From Candidatus Omnitrophota bacterium (GTDB taxonomy: Bacteria; Omnitrophota; Gorgyraeia; Zapsychrales; Fredricksoniimonadaceae): a DNA stretch of 39,019 nt. The stretch lies in NCBI GenBank assembly GCA_028870995.1, contig JAGWOI010000020.1:1-39019 (forward strand). Reading direction: 5' to 3'. The stretch's first letter is position 1. Every line of letters begins with the position of its first letter. A program made the translations under genes and the position numbers. The notes beneath the pieces are model-generated. The model did not search any database. It was not told where the DNA came from and saw only the letters and a program-made list of their open reading frames with translations. This document shows, one piece after another, positions 8,456-16,871 of the stretch.

Positions 8456-9502
8456 TTATTCTTGTTCCTCTTCTTCTTTGGAATCCTCGTCGGAAGGTGT
8501 AGAATCCACGGCAGGGATTTCGGCCGCCGGCGCACCACCTTCGGCGGTCTTCTGCTTTTCTTCCCATTGTTTGGCGGAATAGATGTCCAGTTCCCAGCCT
8601 ACCAGCTTGCTGGCCAAGCGCACGTTCTGGCCGTATTTGCCGATGGCCAGGGACAACTGGTCTTCATCCACAATAATGTTAACTCTCTTTTCCTCGGCAA
8701 TCAACTGCATCTGCGAAATTTCGGCCGGTGAAAGCGCCGCCTGGATGTATTCCTTGATGTCATCGGAATGCCGCACGATGTCGATTTTCTCGCCGTGCAG
8801 TTCGGTGACGATGTTTTTGACGCGGCTGCCGCGCATGCCGACACAGGCCCCGACGCAGTCGATCTTCTCGTCCTTGGAATAAACCGCGATCTTGGTGCGC
8901 TCGCCGGCGTCCCGGGCAATGCCCTTGACCTCAATGATACCCTCGTAGATCTCGGGCACTTCCAGTTCGAAAAGGCGCTTGACGAAATTCGGATGGGCCC
9001 GCGACAGGATGATCTGCGGCCCGCGGTTCTCCCGGCGAACTTCCAGCACGTAGGCGCGGATACGCTCGCCCTGACGGAACTCTTCCTTGTTGCTCTGTTC
9101 CGATTTCGGGATGAGCGCCTCGGACTTGCCCAAATCGACGATGATGTTGCCGCGCTCAAAACGGTAGACGCTGCCCGAGATGATCTGGCCGATACGGGCA
9201 TTGTACTCCCCAAAAACGACATCCTTTTCGGCCTCCCTGATTTTCTGGATCACCACCTGCTTGGCGGTCTGGGCGGCGATGCGGCCGAATTCGCTGGAAT
9301 GGATCTCCTCGTCCCCGGCCCAGGCCTTGATCTTGCCGGTCTTGCGGTCCAGGGTGACCTTGACATCCACTTCCTTGTCGACCGTCCATATCTTTTTGGC
9401 CGCGGAAGCCACCGCCGCTTCGACGGCAGAGATGAGGGTCTCCTTATCGATCCCCTTGTCACGCTCCAGTTGTTCCAAAATAATCATCAATTCACTATCC
9501 AT
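8456..9502 (-). CDS. nusA: Transcription termination/antitermination factor NusA
   Basis: NusA binds RNA polymerase and nascent RNA and modulates pausing, termination and antitermination. The 348-aa product shows an N-terminal RNAP-binding domain (ILEQLERDKGIDKETLISAVEAA), then an S1 domain (ISGSVYRFERGNIIVDLG). The KH1/KH2 region follows, with CVGMRGSRVKNIVTELHGEKI, NIIVDEDQLSLAIGKYGQNV and RLASKLVGWELDI. The C-terminal acidic repeats found in Gammaproteobacteria are absent; the protein ends in a short acidic tail (EDSKEEEEQE), the usual short form. It sits between rimP and infB, the classical rimP-nusA-infB order, with a 19-base gap to rimP. Confidence 0.97.
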   Translation of the reverse strand: MDSELMIILEQLERDKGIDKETLISAVEAAVASAAKKIWTVDKEVDVKVTLDRKTGKIKAWAGDEEIHSSEFGRIAAQTAKQVVIQKIREAEKDVVFGEYNARIGQIISGSVYRFERGNIIVDLGKSEALIPKSEQSNKEEFRQGERIRAYVLEVRRENRGPQIILSRAHPNFVKRLFELEVPEIYEGIIEVKGIARDAGERTKIAVYSKDEKIDCVGACVGMRGSRVKNIVTELHGEKIDIVRHSDDIKEYIQAALSPAEISQMQLIAEEKRVNIIVDEDQLSLAIGKYGQNVRLASKLVGWELDIYSAKQWEEKQKTAEGGAPAAEIPAVDSTPSDEDSKEEEEQE

Positions 9503-9521
9503 GACCCAACCTCTCGTTTTG

Positions 9522-9986
9522 TTAAATAACTAATTTACCTTTAATAATCAAAGGCAGCGGCAACACCAGCTCAACATCCTTGACCGCGATCATCAGGCTG
9601 TTTTCCATGACCTCCACCAGCGTCCCCTGCCATTCTTTCTTGCCGGCCACAGGTTCATTAAGCCAAAAGCGAAGCTCCTGGTCGACACAACGCATAAAAT
9701 CCTTGCGCGTGACCAACGGCCTATCTAATCCCGGCGAACTTAGTTCCAGGGAGAAAATATCAGGAGGCAAGAAGCTGTCCTGCTCAATGGCGGCAACTAA
9801 AGCTTTGTTCAGTATAGCACAATCTTCTATGGTAATACCACCTAAAGGTTTATCAGCCACGATTGAGATCTGCACGTCCTGGGGATGCCCGGCGACCTTG
9901 GCTTCGATCAAATCCACACCCCGGGCTTCCAACACCTTATTGGCGATCGCCTCCACCCTCTCTTGGATCTCTTCTATGCGGCTCAT
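9522..9986 (-). CDS. rimP: Ribosome maturation factor RimP
   Basis: RimP assists maturation of the 30S subunit. The 154-aa product has the expected two-domain layout. The N-terminal part carries GVDLIEAKVAGHPQDVQISIVADKP and the family signature FSLELSSPGLDRPL with the following RKDFMR. The C-terminal Sm-like part includes GTLVEVMENSLMI. The length and location immediately upstream of nusA are typical. It overlaps the end of proS by 4 bases (9983-9986), so translation is likely coupled. Confidence 0.95.
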   Translation of the reverse strand: MSRIEEIQERVEAIANKVLEARGVDLIEAKVAGHPQDVQISIVADKPLGGITIEDCAILNKALVAAIEQDSFLPPDIFSLELSSPGLDRPLVTRKDFMRCVDQELRFWLNEPVAGKKEWQGTLVEVMENSLMIAVKDVELVLPLPLIIKGKLVI

Positions 9987-11218
9987 AGCGTACGTAATTT
10001 CAATATTTCTTGAGAAACTTCATCCTTATTGACGACAACGACCTGGCCGTTGCGGCGCAGCTTGATCTCCACCTGGTTGTGAGCAAGCATCCTTTTGCCA
10101 ATGATGACACGCAGCGGTATGCCAATCAGGTCCGCATCGTTGAATTTACGTCCGGCACTCTCATCACGGTCGTCCAAGAGCACTTCCAGGCCGGCCTGGC
10201 GCAGCTCTTGATAATATTTTTCAGCCAATGCCATGGAAGCGCTGTCAGAGGCCTGCACCGGCAATATTTCCACATCAAAGGGTGCTATCTCTTTAGGCCA
10301 AATGATGCCTTCAGCGTCGTTGTTGACTTCGATGACAGCGGCGATCAGCCGGCTGACCCCGATCCCATAGCAACCCATGATGATGGGCTTGGTTTGGCCA
10401 TTCTCATCCAAAAAGGTGGCGCCCAGGCTTTGCGAATACTTTGTCCCTAACTGAAAGATATGGCCCAATTCAATGGCGACCTTGCGTTCCCAGTTGCCCT
10501 GCGGTTCTTTGCCTTCTTCGTCCTTGATGATACGGCCGTCATCCTTATTGACCCAAACGGCATCCTCGCCGATGGGGGCCGCCACCAGGAATTCGTGGGA
10601 AACGCTGCCGCCCATGGCCCCGCTGTCCGCGGAGACCACGATCATCTCAAGCCCGCAGCGTTTAAAAATTCTTTGGTACGCCTGCAGCTGCAGATCGTAA
10701 TTCTTCTTCAAACCCTCCCCATCGCGGTCAAAGCTGTACGCATCCTTCATGATGAATTCGCAGGCGCGCACGATCCCGAAACGGGTACGGATCTCGTCGC
10801 GGAATTTGGTCTGGATCTGGTATAAGGTCACCGGCAGCTGACGGTAACTTTTGACGAATTGCCGGACGATATCGGTAATGATCTCTTCATGGGTCGGCCC
10901 CAGGCACATGCGCTGGCCCTTTTTATTATCAAAGGTGATCATGACTTCCTTGAGAGTCGCATCACGGCCGGTCTTTTTCCAAATATCGATGGGATGCAAG
11001 GCCGGCATCAGCAGCTCGTGGCAGCCGATGGCGTTCATTTCCTCGCGGATGATGTTTTCCACCCTTGAAAGCACCCTGTAGCCCAAAGGGAGGTATGAAT
11101 AGACGCCAGAGGTCAGCATATTGACCAGCCCCGCACGCAACGACAAGCGGTGGCTGACCGCTTCGGTGCCTGCAGGGACCTCTTTTAGCGTCGGGATGAA
11201 ATATTTTGACCAGTACAT
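9983..11218 (-). CDS. proS: Prolyl-tRNA synthetase, short form lacking the INS editing domain
   Basis: ProRS charges tRNA-Pro. The class II catalytic core is recognisable: GVYSYLPLGYRVLSRVENII, CLGPTHEEIITDIV, the motif 2 region QIQTKFRDEIRTRFGIVRACEF, motif 3 MGCYGIGVSRLIAA, and an anticodon-binding domain with GLEVLLDDRDESAGRKFNDA. The protein is 411 aa. Bacterial-type ProRS is usually ~565 aa because a ~180-residue editing (INS) domain lies between motifs 2 and 3. Here SHEFLVAAPIGED passes after a short linker to ELGHIFQLGTKYS, so the insertion is absent. Such INS-less enzymes are known in some bacteria and in mitochondria. The start overlaps the upstream cpaF stop by one base (TAATG). Confidence 0.95.
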   Translation of the reverse strand: MYWSKYFIPTLKEVPAGTEAVSHRLSLRAGLVNMLTSGVYSYLPLGYRVLSRVENIIREEMNAIGCHELLMPALHPIDIWKKTGRDATLKEVMITFDNKKGQRMCLGPTHEEIITDIVRQFVKSYRQLPVTLYQIQTKFRDEIRTRFGIVRACEFIMKDAYSFDRDGEGLKKNYDLQLQAYQRIFKRCGLEMIVVSADSGAMGGSVSHEFLVAAPIGEDAVWVNKDDGRIIKDEEGKEPQGNWERKVAIELGHIFQLGTKYSQSLGATFLDENGQTKPIIMGCYGIGVSRLIAAVIEVNNDAEGIIWPKEIAPFDVEILPVQASDSASMALAEKYYQELRQAGLEVLLDDRDESAGRKFNDADLIGIPLRVIIGKRMLAHNQVEIKLRRNGQVVVVNKDEVSQEILKLRTL

Positions 11219-12492
11219 TAGACGAAAAATCCTTCCGGCAACTGAACGTTGCGTTTAGTGAATTTTTGATAAAAAGAGGGCTTCTGCTTATTTTGCGTCC
11301 AGTCGCCAATGACCCGCCCCTTCTCGTCGATCCTCTCCTGCTTAAAGGTGAAGATGTCCTTAAGCACACAGGCGCCCTTCTGGTTGTCGAACCACAGATC
11401 CGTAATATTGGTCACCCGGCGCACACCATCCATGAAAAGCTCAAGGTAGACGAGCAAATCAACAGAGGTGGCCAGCTGCTTCTGGATTTCCTGGCCGCTC
11501 AAACGGATGCCGGACATAAGCATCATGGTGACCATGCGGTTAAAGCATTCCTGGGGCGAATCCGCGTGCACGATGGCCAACGAGCCCGAGTGCCCTGAAG
11601 AAATGGACTGCACCAAATCCAGGATTTCATGGCCGCGCACCTCACCGATGATGATGCGGTCCGGGCGCATACGCAGGGAGTTGACGAACAAATCCCGGAT
11701 GGTCACCTCGCCCTTGCCTTCCACGTTGGCAGCCTTGGCCTGCAGTGACACCACATGCTCCTGCATCAGGCGCAGCTCCGAGGTGTCCTCAATGGTGATG
11801 ATGCGCTCATGCCCCGGGATGTGGCTGGAAAGCACGTTAAGCATGGTTGTCTTACCGCTGCCGGTCGAGCCGCAAAAAACGATATTTAATTTGGCCTTGA
11901 TAGCCGCGATCAAAAAAGCCGCCATCTGTTTGTTCAAAGTATTGCGCTGTATCAGATCATCGATCGTGGCCAAATCCCTGGAAAACTTCCTGATCGTCAT
12001 GACCGGACCGACCATGGAGCAAGGCGGCAGGATGACATTCACGCGCGAACCGTCCGCCATGGAAAAGTCCACATACGGTGACGACTCGTCCACCCGCCGG
12101 CTGGTGCTGGCCGCAGCCAAAATCTTTTGAATGGTATGGACCAAATTGGTATTGTCCGGAAAGGTGACATTGGTCTTTTCAATCTTACCGGCGCGCTGGA
12201 TATACACCGCCTTGCACCCATTGACCATGATTTCGGTGACCGTCGGATCTTCAATGAAGGGACGCAGAGGACCAACGCTGACAATGGACGAAGCAAGCTC
12301 CCGTAAAATAATTTGCCGCTCCTCCAAATTGATGACCATCTTGGTTTCCTGGCAGAGACTGTCGACGGCCTTGTTGACAAAAGCGCGCAGCTCATCACCC
12401 TGCATGGTGTCTTTAACTTCTAAAAAATTGGTCTTGGAAATCAGGTAATGATGGATGCGGGCTTTGATCTCATTATGTTCGAAACTAGGCAT
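11218..12492 (-). CDS. cpaF: CpaF/TadA-family secretion ATPase (copy 1)
   Basis: A 424-aa P-loop ATPase of the type II/IV secretion superfamily, CpaF subgroup, which powers Tad/Flp-type pilus assembly. Motifs: an N-terminal domain with LRPFIEDPTVTEIMVNG (typical CpaF), Walker A GSTGSGKTT (208-216), Asp box ITIEDTSELRL, Walker B RIIIGEVRG (279-287) and His-box-like HSGSLAIVHAD. A good GAGGAGG ribosome binding site precedes the ATG at 12492. It sits 15 bases after rseP and one base into proS, in an otherwise housekeeping operon. No other pilus gene is adjacent. About 60 residues at the C-terminus after the ATPase core are of unclear role. A second, divergent CpaF relative lies at 33895-35256. 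Confidence 0.9.
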   Translation of the reverse strand: MPSFEHNEIKARIHHYLISKTNFLEVKDTMQGDELRAFVNKAVDSLCQETKMVINLEERQIILRELASSIVSVGPLRPFIEDPTVTEIMVNGCKAVYIQRAGKIEKTNVTFPDNTNLVHTIQKILAAASTSRRVDESSPYVDFSMADGSRVNVILPPCSMVGPVMTIRKFSRDLATIDDLIQRNTLNKQMAAFLIAAIKAKLNIVFCGSTGSGKTTMLNVLSSHIPGHERIITIEDTSELRLMQEHVVSLQAKAANVEGKGEVTIRDLFVNSLRMRPDRIIIGEVRGHEILDLVQSISSGHSGSLAIVHADSPQECFNRMVTMMLMSGIRLSGQEIQKQLATSVDLLVYLELFMDGVRRVTNITDLWFDNQKGACVLKDIFTFKQERIDEKGRVIGDWTQNKQKPSFYQKFTKRNVQLPEGFFV

Positions 12493-12507
12493 AGGCCTCC
12501 TCGGTCT

Positions 12508-13629
12508 TTAGAGTCGCATTCCCTTGAATAGTTGAACGATCTTATCGATCCATCCCACACGTTCGAAATCCGAATAAAAAACGAACACCGCCAGCATGAT
12601 GATCAGGGCAAAACCGGTCCTGGCCATCACCAGGTCTGTTTTCTCGGATAGGGCCCGGCCGCGCCACTTTTCCAAACCCAACAGGAACAAATGCCCGCCG
12701 TCCAAAGGAATGACGGGCAGAAGGTTGATAAGCCCCAAGGAGGCGCTGATGATGCCCACCATATGCAAGAGGAAGGAAAACCCGACACTCAGGGCAAATT
12801 TGATCACAAAGAACATGCCGATGATCCCCATGGCTTCTTTCGGCGAACGTTCACCGATGGCCATCTGGTACAGGGCGATGTAGGTCTTGGCCGTGACATC
12901 CCATAATTCCTCGCCGGCCTTGGCAAAAGACTCGAAAAAGCCGTAGCGCTTGATCACCAGGTCTTCCGCTTTATTGAGTGGCACCGGCCCCACCCCGATG
13001 CGCCGGGTCTTATGGGAACGCCCAAAAATGTCCTGGCTGCTGGTTTCCTCAGGGACAAGCCTGATCTGAATGTCATGCCTGGCGCGTTCAACGGTCAAAA
13101 CCATTTGTTTGCCGGTAAAGGCCGAAACCGTGTCCTGCAGCGCGGACCAATTGGCGATCGTTTTCCCGTCGATGCTTAATATCTTGTCCCCCACCATCAA
13201 TCCCGCCTGCTGGGCCGGCGAATGCTCCAGCACCTGCCCCACCACGGGAGCGATCTTCTGGGTGGACAAATTCATATCGACATAACCGATCTTGAAAACA
13301 AACCAAAAGCAGATGTAGGCGAAAACCAGATTCACCACCGGCCCCATCAACACGATCAAGGCCCTTAAGCCCGGCGGTTTGGCCAGGTACTCAAAAGTTT
13401 TTCCCGCACATTGCCCCCGCTCGTCGCCGGCCATCTTGACAAAGCCGCCTAGAGGAAAAAGGCTTAAGATATACTCCGTTTCACCGCGCTTCCAGGAGAA
13501 CAACTTGGGACCGAACCCGATGGAAAACTGTTCGACCTTGACCCCGCATTTGCGGGCGGTAATAAAATGCCCCCATTCATGCACGAGGATCAAAATACTC
13601 AATATGATCAAAAAAATAATAAAGGACAT
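12508..13629 (-). CDS. rseP: Site-2 intramembrane metalloprotease RseP
   Basis: RseP-type M50 protease, which cleaves membrane-spanning substrates such as anti-sigma factors and signal-peptide remnants in the inner membrane. The zinc-binding motif HEWGH is at residues 17-21 in the first membrane helix; the second metal-ligand motif, LLPVIPLDGGHL, lies near residue 300. One PDZ domain is visible between them (EHSPAQQAGLMVGDKILSIDG). The length (373 aa) fits a single-PDZ member. The order uppS-cdsA-dxr-rseP-(cpaF)-proS matches the common cell-envelope/isoprenoid cluster except for the inserted cpaF. Confidence 0.95.
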   Translation of the reverse strand: MSFIIFLIILSILILVHEWGHFITARKCGVKVEQFSIGFGPKLFSWKRGETEYILSLFPLGGFVKMAGDERGQCAGKTFEYLAKPPGLRALIVLMGPVVNLVFAYICFWFVFKIGYVDMNLSTQKIAPVVGQVLEHSPAQQAGLMVGDKILSIDGKTIANWSALQDTVSAFTGKQMVLTVERARHDIQIRLVPEETSSQDIFGRSHKTRRIGVGPVPLNKAEDLVIKRYGFFESFAKAGEELWDVTAKTYIALYQMAIGERSPKEAMGIIGMFFVIKFALSVGFSFLLHMVGIISASLGLINLLPVIPLDGGHLFLLGLEKWRGRALSEKTDLVMARTGFALIIMLAVFVFYSDFERVGWIDKIVQLFKGMRL

Positions 13630-13638
13630 ATGCTCTCT

Positions 13639-14787
13639 TTACCTTTTATAAATGATCTTGCCGGCTTCCTGCCTGGCCCATTGGTCCGCCGCAAGGATCG
13701 CCTCCAGCCCGGGATTTTTTACTATTCTATGAGCCAGCACCACTTTTTCAACGACTTTATAAATTTGTGGAAATCCAATAATTCCTTTTAAAAAAGCTTC
13801 CACCGCTTCTTCGTCTGCCGCGTTAAGCACCGCCGGCAGCGTCCCTGCCTGCCGGGCCGCTTCATAAGCCAGCCCCAGCGACGGGAATTTCTTAAGGTCC
13901 GGTTTATAAAAATGCAGCTTCCCCCATCGGGCCAGGTCAAGGCTCTTAAGCCCCGAGCTCAAACGCTGGGGATAGGTCAAGGCATACTGGATCGGCAAAC
14001 GCATGTCCGTTATCCCCAACTGGGCCAGCCACGAGCCGTCCTCAAATTCAACCATCGAATGAATGATGGCCTCGGGATGGATCAATACCTGTATTTTGTC
14101 CCAGCGTAAATTGAATAGGTGTTTGGCCTCAATGACCTCAAACCCCTTATTCATCAGGGTGGCCGAATCCACCGTGATCTTCGGCCCCATCTTCCAGCGC
14201 GGGTGACGCAAAATTTGCTCGGGCGTCATCCTTTTAAACTGGCCGGCAGGCACTTCCCTGAGCGGCCCGCCGGATGCGGTCAAATGCACCAGTGCCGGTT
14301 TAGACCTCTGACCGTCCAAACATTGAAAAATGGCGCTTTGCTCGCTGTCGATGGGGATGATGCTTCCCCCGTGGCGCCCGGCTTCCCGCATGATCACTTC
14401 ACCGGCAATGACCAGAGCTTCCTTGTTGGCCGGCGCGACACGCTTGCCCGTGCGCAAGCCGGCCAGAAAAGGCATCAGGGCGCTTGTCCCCCGCATGCCT
14501 AAAACCACCACATCCACCTGGCTCAAAGACGCCAGTTGAGCGCAATCCTCAATCTTATAAAACTTAATGCCTTTAAGGCCCGTTTTTTTAAAATGCGCCA
14601 GGCCTTGAGCTCCGACCGCCACATAGGCGGGTCTATATTTCCTTATTTGCGCTTCCAACAGCTTGAAATTATTGTAAGCGCTCAGAGCAATCACCCGGAA
14701 CGCCTGCGGGTGTTGATCCACCACCTTTAAGGCATTCACGCCGATAGAACCGGTCGAACCTAAAATAGCTACGCAGCAAGGTTTCAT
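13639..14787 (-). CDS. dxr: 1-deoxy-D-xylulose 5-phosphate reductoisomerase
   Basis: Dxr (IspC) converts DXP to 2-C-methyl-D-erythritol 4-phosphate with NADPH, the committed step of the MEP isoprenoid pathway. The 382-aa product has the NADPH-binding GSTGSIG at residues 10-16, PANKEALVIAGE, the metal/substrate-binding IPIDSEQSAIFQCL, and LTASGGPLRE. The downstream conserved WKMGPKITVDSATLMNKGFE is present with HPEAIIHSMVEF. It overlaps cdsA by 4 bases (ATGA). Together with uppS and cdsA it links isoprenoid supply to lipid carrier and phospholipid synthesis. Confidence 0.97.
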   Translation of the reverse strand: MKPCCVAILGSTGSIGVNALKVVDQHPQAFRVIALSAYNNFKLLEAQIRKYRPAYVAVGAQGLAHFKKTGLKGIKFYKIEDCAQLASLSQVDVVVLGMRGTSALMPFLAGLRTGKRVAPANKEALVIAGEVIMREAGRHGGSIIPIDSEQSAIFQCLDGQRSKPALVHLTASGGPLREVPAGQFKRMTPEQILRHPRWKMGPKITVDSATLMNKGFEVIEAKHLFNLRWDKIQVLIHPEAIIHSMVEFEDGSWLAQLGITDMRLPIQYALTYPQRLSSGLKSLDLARWGKLHFYKPDLKKFPSLGLAYEAARQAGTLPAVLNAADEEAVEAFLKGIIGFPQIYKVVEKVVLAHRIVKNPGLEAILAADQWARQEAGKIIYKR

Positions 14788-15626
14788 TGGTGCAAAGGAT
14801 TAAGGACAGAACTCATGTACAAATAAAACGCCGGTGCCGAAAACAATATGCTGTCGATCATGTCCAAGACACCGCCCATGGCCGGCAGTGTTTTTCCCGA
14901 ATCCTTGACCCCGCAATCGCGTTTGATCAAGGACTCCGAGAGATCGCCCAACTGCCCCAACCCGCCGAAAAAGGCGCCCATGAAAAATACCTGCCAAAGC
15001 GGCAGCCCCAAGGTGGGCGGCAAAAAGGAACGGAAGGTCAGGGCCACACAGGCCGATACCAGCACACCCCCGACGGTGCCTTCAATGGATTTATTGGGAC
15101 TGACCTTGGGCAAAAGCGGGTGCCTGCCGAAATTGGTCCCGATGACCAAAGCCCCCATGTCCGCCGTCTTGGTCACCAGCAATATAAATGCTACCAGTTT
15201 GACGCCATCCAAACCCGGAATCAAATGACGGATCTTCACCAAAAAGGAAAAGAACCAGGCCACGTAAAGGACGCCGAAAAGCGTCGTGGATAATCCCAGG
15301 ATGGCATGGCGGTTGTCCTGCCGGGCGAACTGCATGAACAGAATCAGTAAAAAGCCGATGACGATAAAGAGCAATTCCCAATTATGCGTGGGTTCAAAAT
15401 GGGTAAAAATGGAAATGGGGATCAATACTCCTATGAAAATGCCGGTATAGCTGTAAATAGGCACGTCTTTTTTACGGACCATATAAAAAAATTCATAAAG
15501 TCCGCCGGCGGTTAAAAGCACCACGACCGTGATGAACAGGTAGCTGTAAAGAATGGCCAGCCCCGTAATCAGGATCGCCAGTACAGAGGACAAAAATCTC
15601 GACCAGGACATCTTTTCCTTCGGCAT
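14784..15626 (-). CDS. cdsA: Phosphatidate cytidylyltransferase CdsA
   Basis: CdsA makes CDP-diacylglycerol from phosphatidate and CTP in the inner membrane. I choose the ATG at 15626 (MPKEKMSWSRFLSS), which follows the uppS stop by 10 bases and has a GAGG ribosome binding site. The open frame extends to 15680, but that would overlap uppS. The 280-aa product is highly hydrophobic with several membrane helices. The C-terminal CDP-alcohol signature SESLIKRDCGVKDSGKTLPAMGGVLDMIDS (written in part; key residues Lys, Asp, Gly-Gly-x-x-Asp, Asp-Ser) is intact, as is LPKVSPNKSIEGTVGG. Confidence 0.95.
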   Translation of the reverse strand: MPKEKMSWSRFLSSVLAILITGLAILYSYLFITVVVLLTAGGLYEFFYMVRKKDVPIYSYTGIFIGVLIPISIFTHFEPTHNWELLFIVIGFLLILFMQFARQDNRHAILGLSTTLFGVLYVAWFFSFLVKIRHLIPGLDGVKLVAFILLVTKTADMGALVIGTNFGRHPLLPKVSPNKSIEGTVGGVLVSACVALTFRSFLPPTLGLPLWQVFFMGAFFGGLGQLGDLSESLIKRDCGVKDSGKTLPAMGGVLDMIDSILFSAPAFYLYMSSVLNPLHQ

Positions 15627-15636
15627 TACTGGACCC

Positions 15637-16353
15637 TCAATTGATCTTGACGCCCCCCCAGCGGCGTTCCCGCTGGGCATAGACGGACAGCGCCTTTAAA
15701 AATTCTTCTTCAGTGAATTCCGGCCAGCATTTCTCGGTCAAATACAGTTCGGCGTAAGAAAGCTGCCATAATAAAAAATTGCTGATGCGCTCTTCCCCCG
15801 AAGTGCGGATCAAAAGATCGGGATCAGGCTGGCCCTTGGTGTACAGGCAGGCGCTGAAGGCCTTTTCGTCGATATCCTCCGGCTTGACCCGGCCATCGGC
15901 CGCCTGGACGGCAAGGTTTTTAGCGGCATCCACGATTTCCCCCCGCGCACCGTAATTAAAAGCCACGTTGAGCGTCATGAGGTGAGGGTCAGGCACCAGG
16001 GCCGCCGCCTTGTCCATCGCCTCCAGCACCTCGGAAGGCACCCCCTGCCGCCGGCCGATAAAACGGATGGCGACACCGTTTTTACAAAGATCCCTGGCTT
16101 TCTGGCCAAGGACCTGGATAAAGGTGCGCATGATCATGGACACCTCTTCGTGCGGCCTGGTCCAGTTCTCCGTCGAAAAAGCGTAAATGGTCAAAAATTT
16201 AATGCCGGCATTCCGGGCGGCCTTGATGATTTCCTCGACTCTTTTAACGCCCTCCAAATGTCCCTGGGTACGGCCCATCCCCCGGGCCTTGGCCCAACGC
16301 CCGTTGCCATCCATGATGATGGCCACATGTACAGGGAGTCTATCTTTCGTCAT
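15637..16353 (-). CDS. uppS: Undecaprenyl diphosphate synthase
   Basis: UppS (IspU) elongates farnesyl diphosphate with isopentenyl diphosphate into the C55 carrier lipid for cell-wall and LPS sugars. The 238-aa product opens with the signature VAIIMDGNGRWAKARG (catalytic Asp15). It also contains YAFSTENWTRP, FNYGARGEIVDA, DPDLLIRTSGEERISNFLLWQ and the C-terminal RRWGG. All fit the cis-prenyltransferase family. The gene starts just after a strong intrinsic terminator at 16362-16397, so it is first in the uppS-cdsA-dxr-rseP run. Its own promoter was not clearly identified. Confidence 0.97.
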   Translation of the reverse strand: MTKDRLPVHVAIIMDGNGRWAKARGMGRTQGHLEGVKRVEEIIKAARNAGIKFLTIYAFSTENWTRPHEEVSMIMRTFIQVLGQKARDLCKNGVAIRFIGRRQGVPSEVLEAMDKAAALVPDPHLMTLNVAFNYGARGEIVDAAKNLAVQAADGRVKPEDIDEKAFSACLYTKGQPDPDLLIRTSGEERISNFLLWQLSYAELYLTEKCWPEFTEEEFLKALSVYAQRERRWGGVKIN

Positions 16354-16361
16354 AAATTGAG

Positions 16362-16397
16362 GCCTTAAATTAAAATGGGGGATATAACATCCCCCAA
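16362..16397 (-). terminator. Intrinsic terminator upstream of uppS
   Basis: An 8-bp perfect stem, TGGGGGAT (376-383) and ATCCCCCA (389-396) with a 5-nt loop, is followed on the minus strand by TTTTAATTT. This is a rho-independent terminator placed to end the OmpA-like/coiled-coil transcript before uppS. Confidence 0.8.
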
Positions 16398-16445
16398 TGA
16401 ATTGCCGCTTACATACGCAAAACCTACTTCAGAAAGCCTCCCGGC

Positions 16446-16862
16446 TTAATGTCCAGCGCCGGCAGGTTGTGCCGCCGACACTGCAGCCTCGGCGCGGCCC
16501 TGGGACTGCAAGGCGGTCATGGCGGCAGCCTTGTCCTTAAGTGCTGACTGTAATTGCGCCTCCAAACCAGCCTTGGTCTGATTTAACTCGTCGTATTTCT
16601 TCTTCAAATCCGAATTGATGGTCTTTTCCTGTTTCAAGGTGGTGAGGATATTGGCCATCTTATCCTGGGTATCTTTCAATTCCTGCTGGAAAGTGACCAA
16701 TTTGGCATCGTTCTTCTGCAGGGTTTCTTCAGCCACCATCCGGCTGTAACGCTCTTCTTCCAGGCTCTTGGAAGCCTTATCGGCCTTCTGCGACAACTGC
16801 ACTACCATGACGAGCAAGCCTATGGTAACTACGATGGCTATGATTAGAATTATGTCTCTCAT
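16446..16862 (-). CDS. Small membrane-anchored coiled-coil protein, function unknown
   Basis: A 138-aa protein not assigned to a named family. It has one N-terminal transmembrane helix (about residues 3-23, IILIIAIVVTIGLLVMVVQL). A long heptad-like charged coiled coil follows (about 28-115, rich in Glu, Lys, Gln and Leu), then an Ala/Gly-rich tail ending in PAGAGH. It lies 9 bases after the OmpA-like lipoprotein gene and before an intrinsic terminator, so the two form one short operon. A periplasmic scaffold or envelope-spacing partner of the OmpA-like lipoprotein is a guess from context only. Confidence 0.7.
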   Translation of the reverse strand: MRDIILIIAIVVTIGLLVMVVQLSQKADKASKSLEEERYSRMVAEETLQKNDAKLVTFQQELKDTQDKMANILTTLKQEKTINSDLKKKYDELNQTKAGLEAQLQSALKDKAAAMTALQSQGRAEAAVSAAQPAGAGH

Positions 16863-16871
16863 CCGTAAAAA

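Noticed and set aside
7968-8582. A 204-codon plus-strand open frame opposite the infB N-terminus
   Set aside because: It is the antisense of the repetitive Lys/Ala/Pro/Glu linker of IF-2 and the nusA end; composition-driven and without family features.
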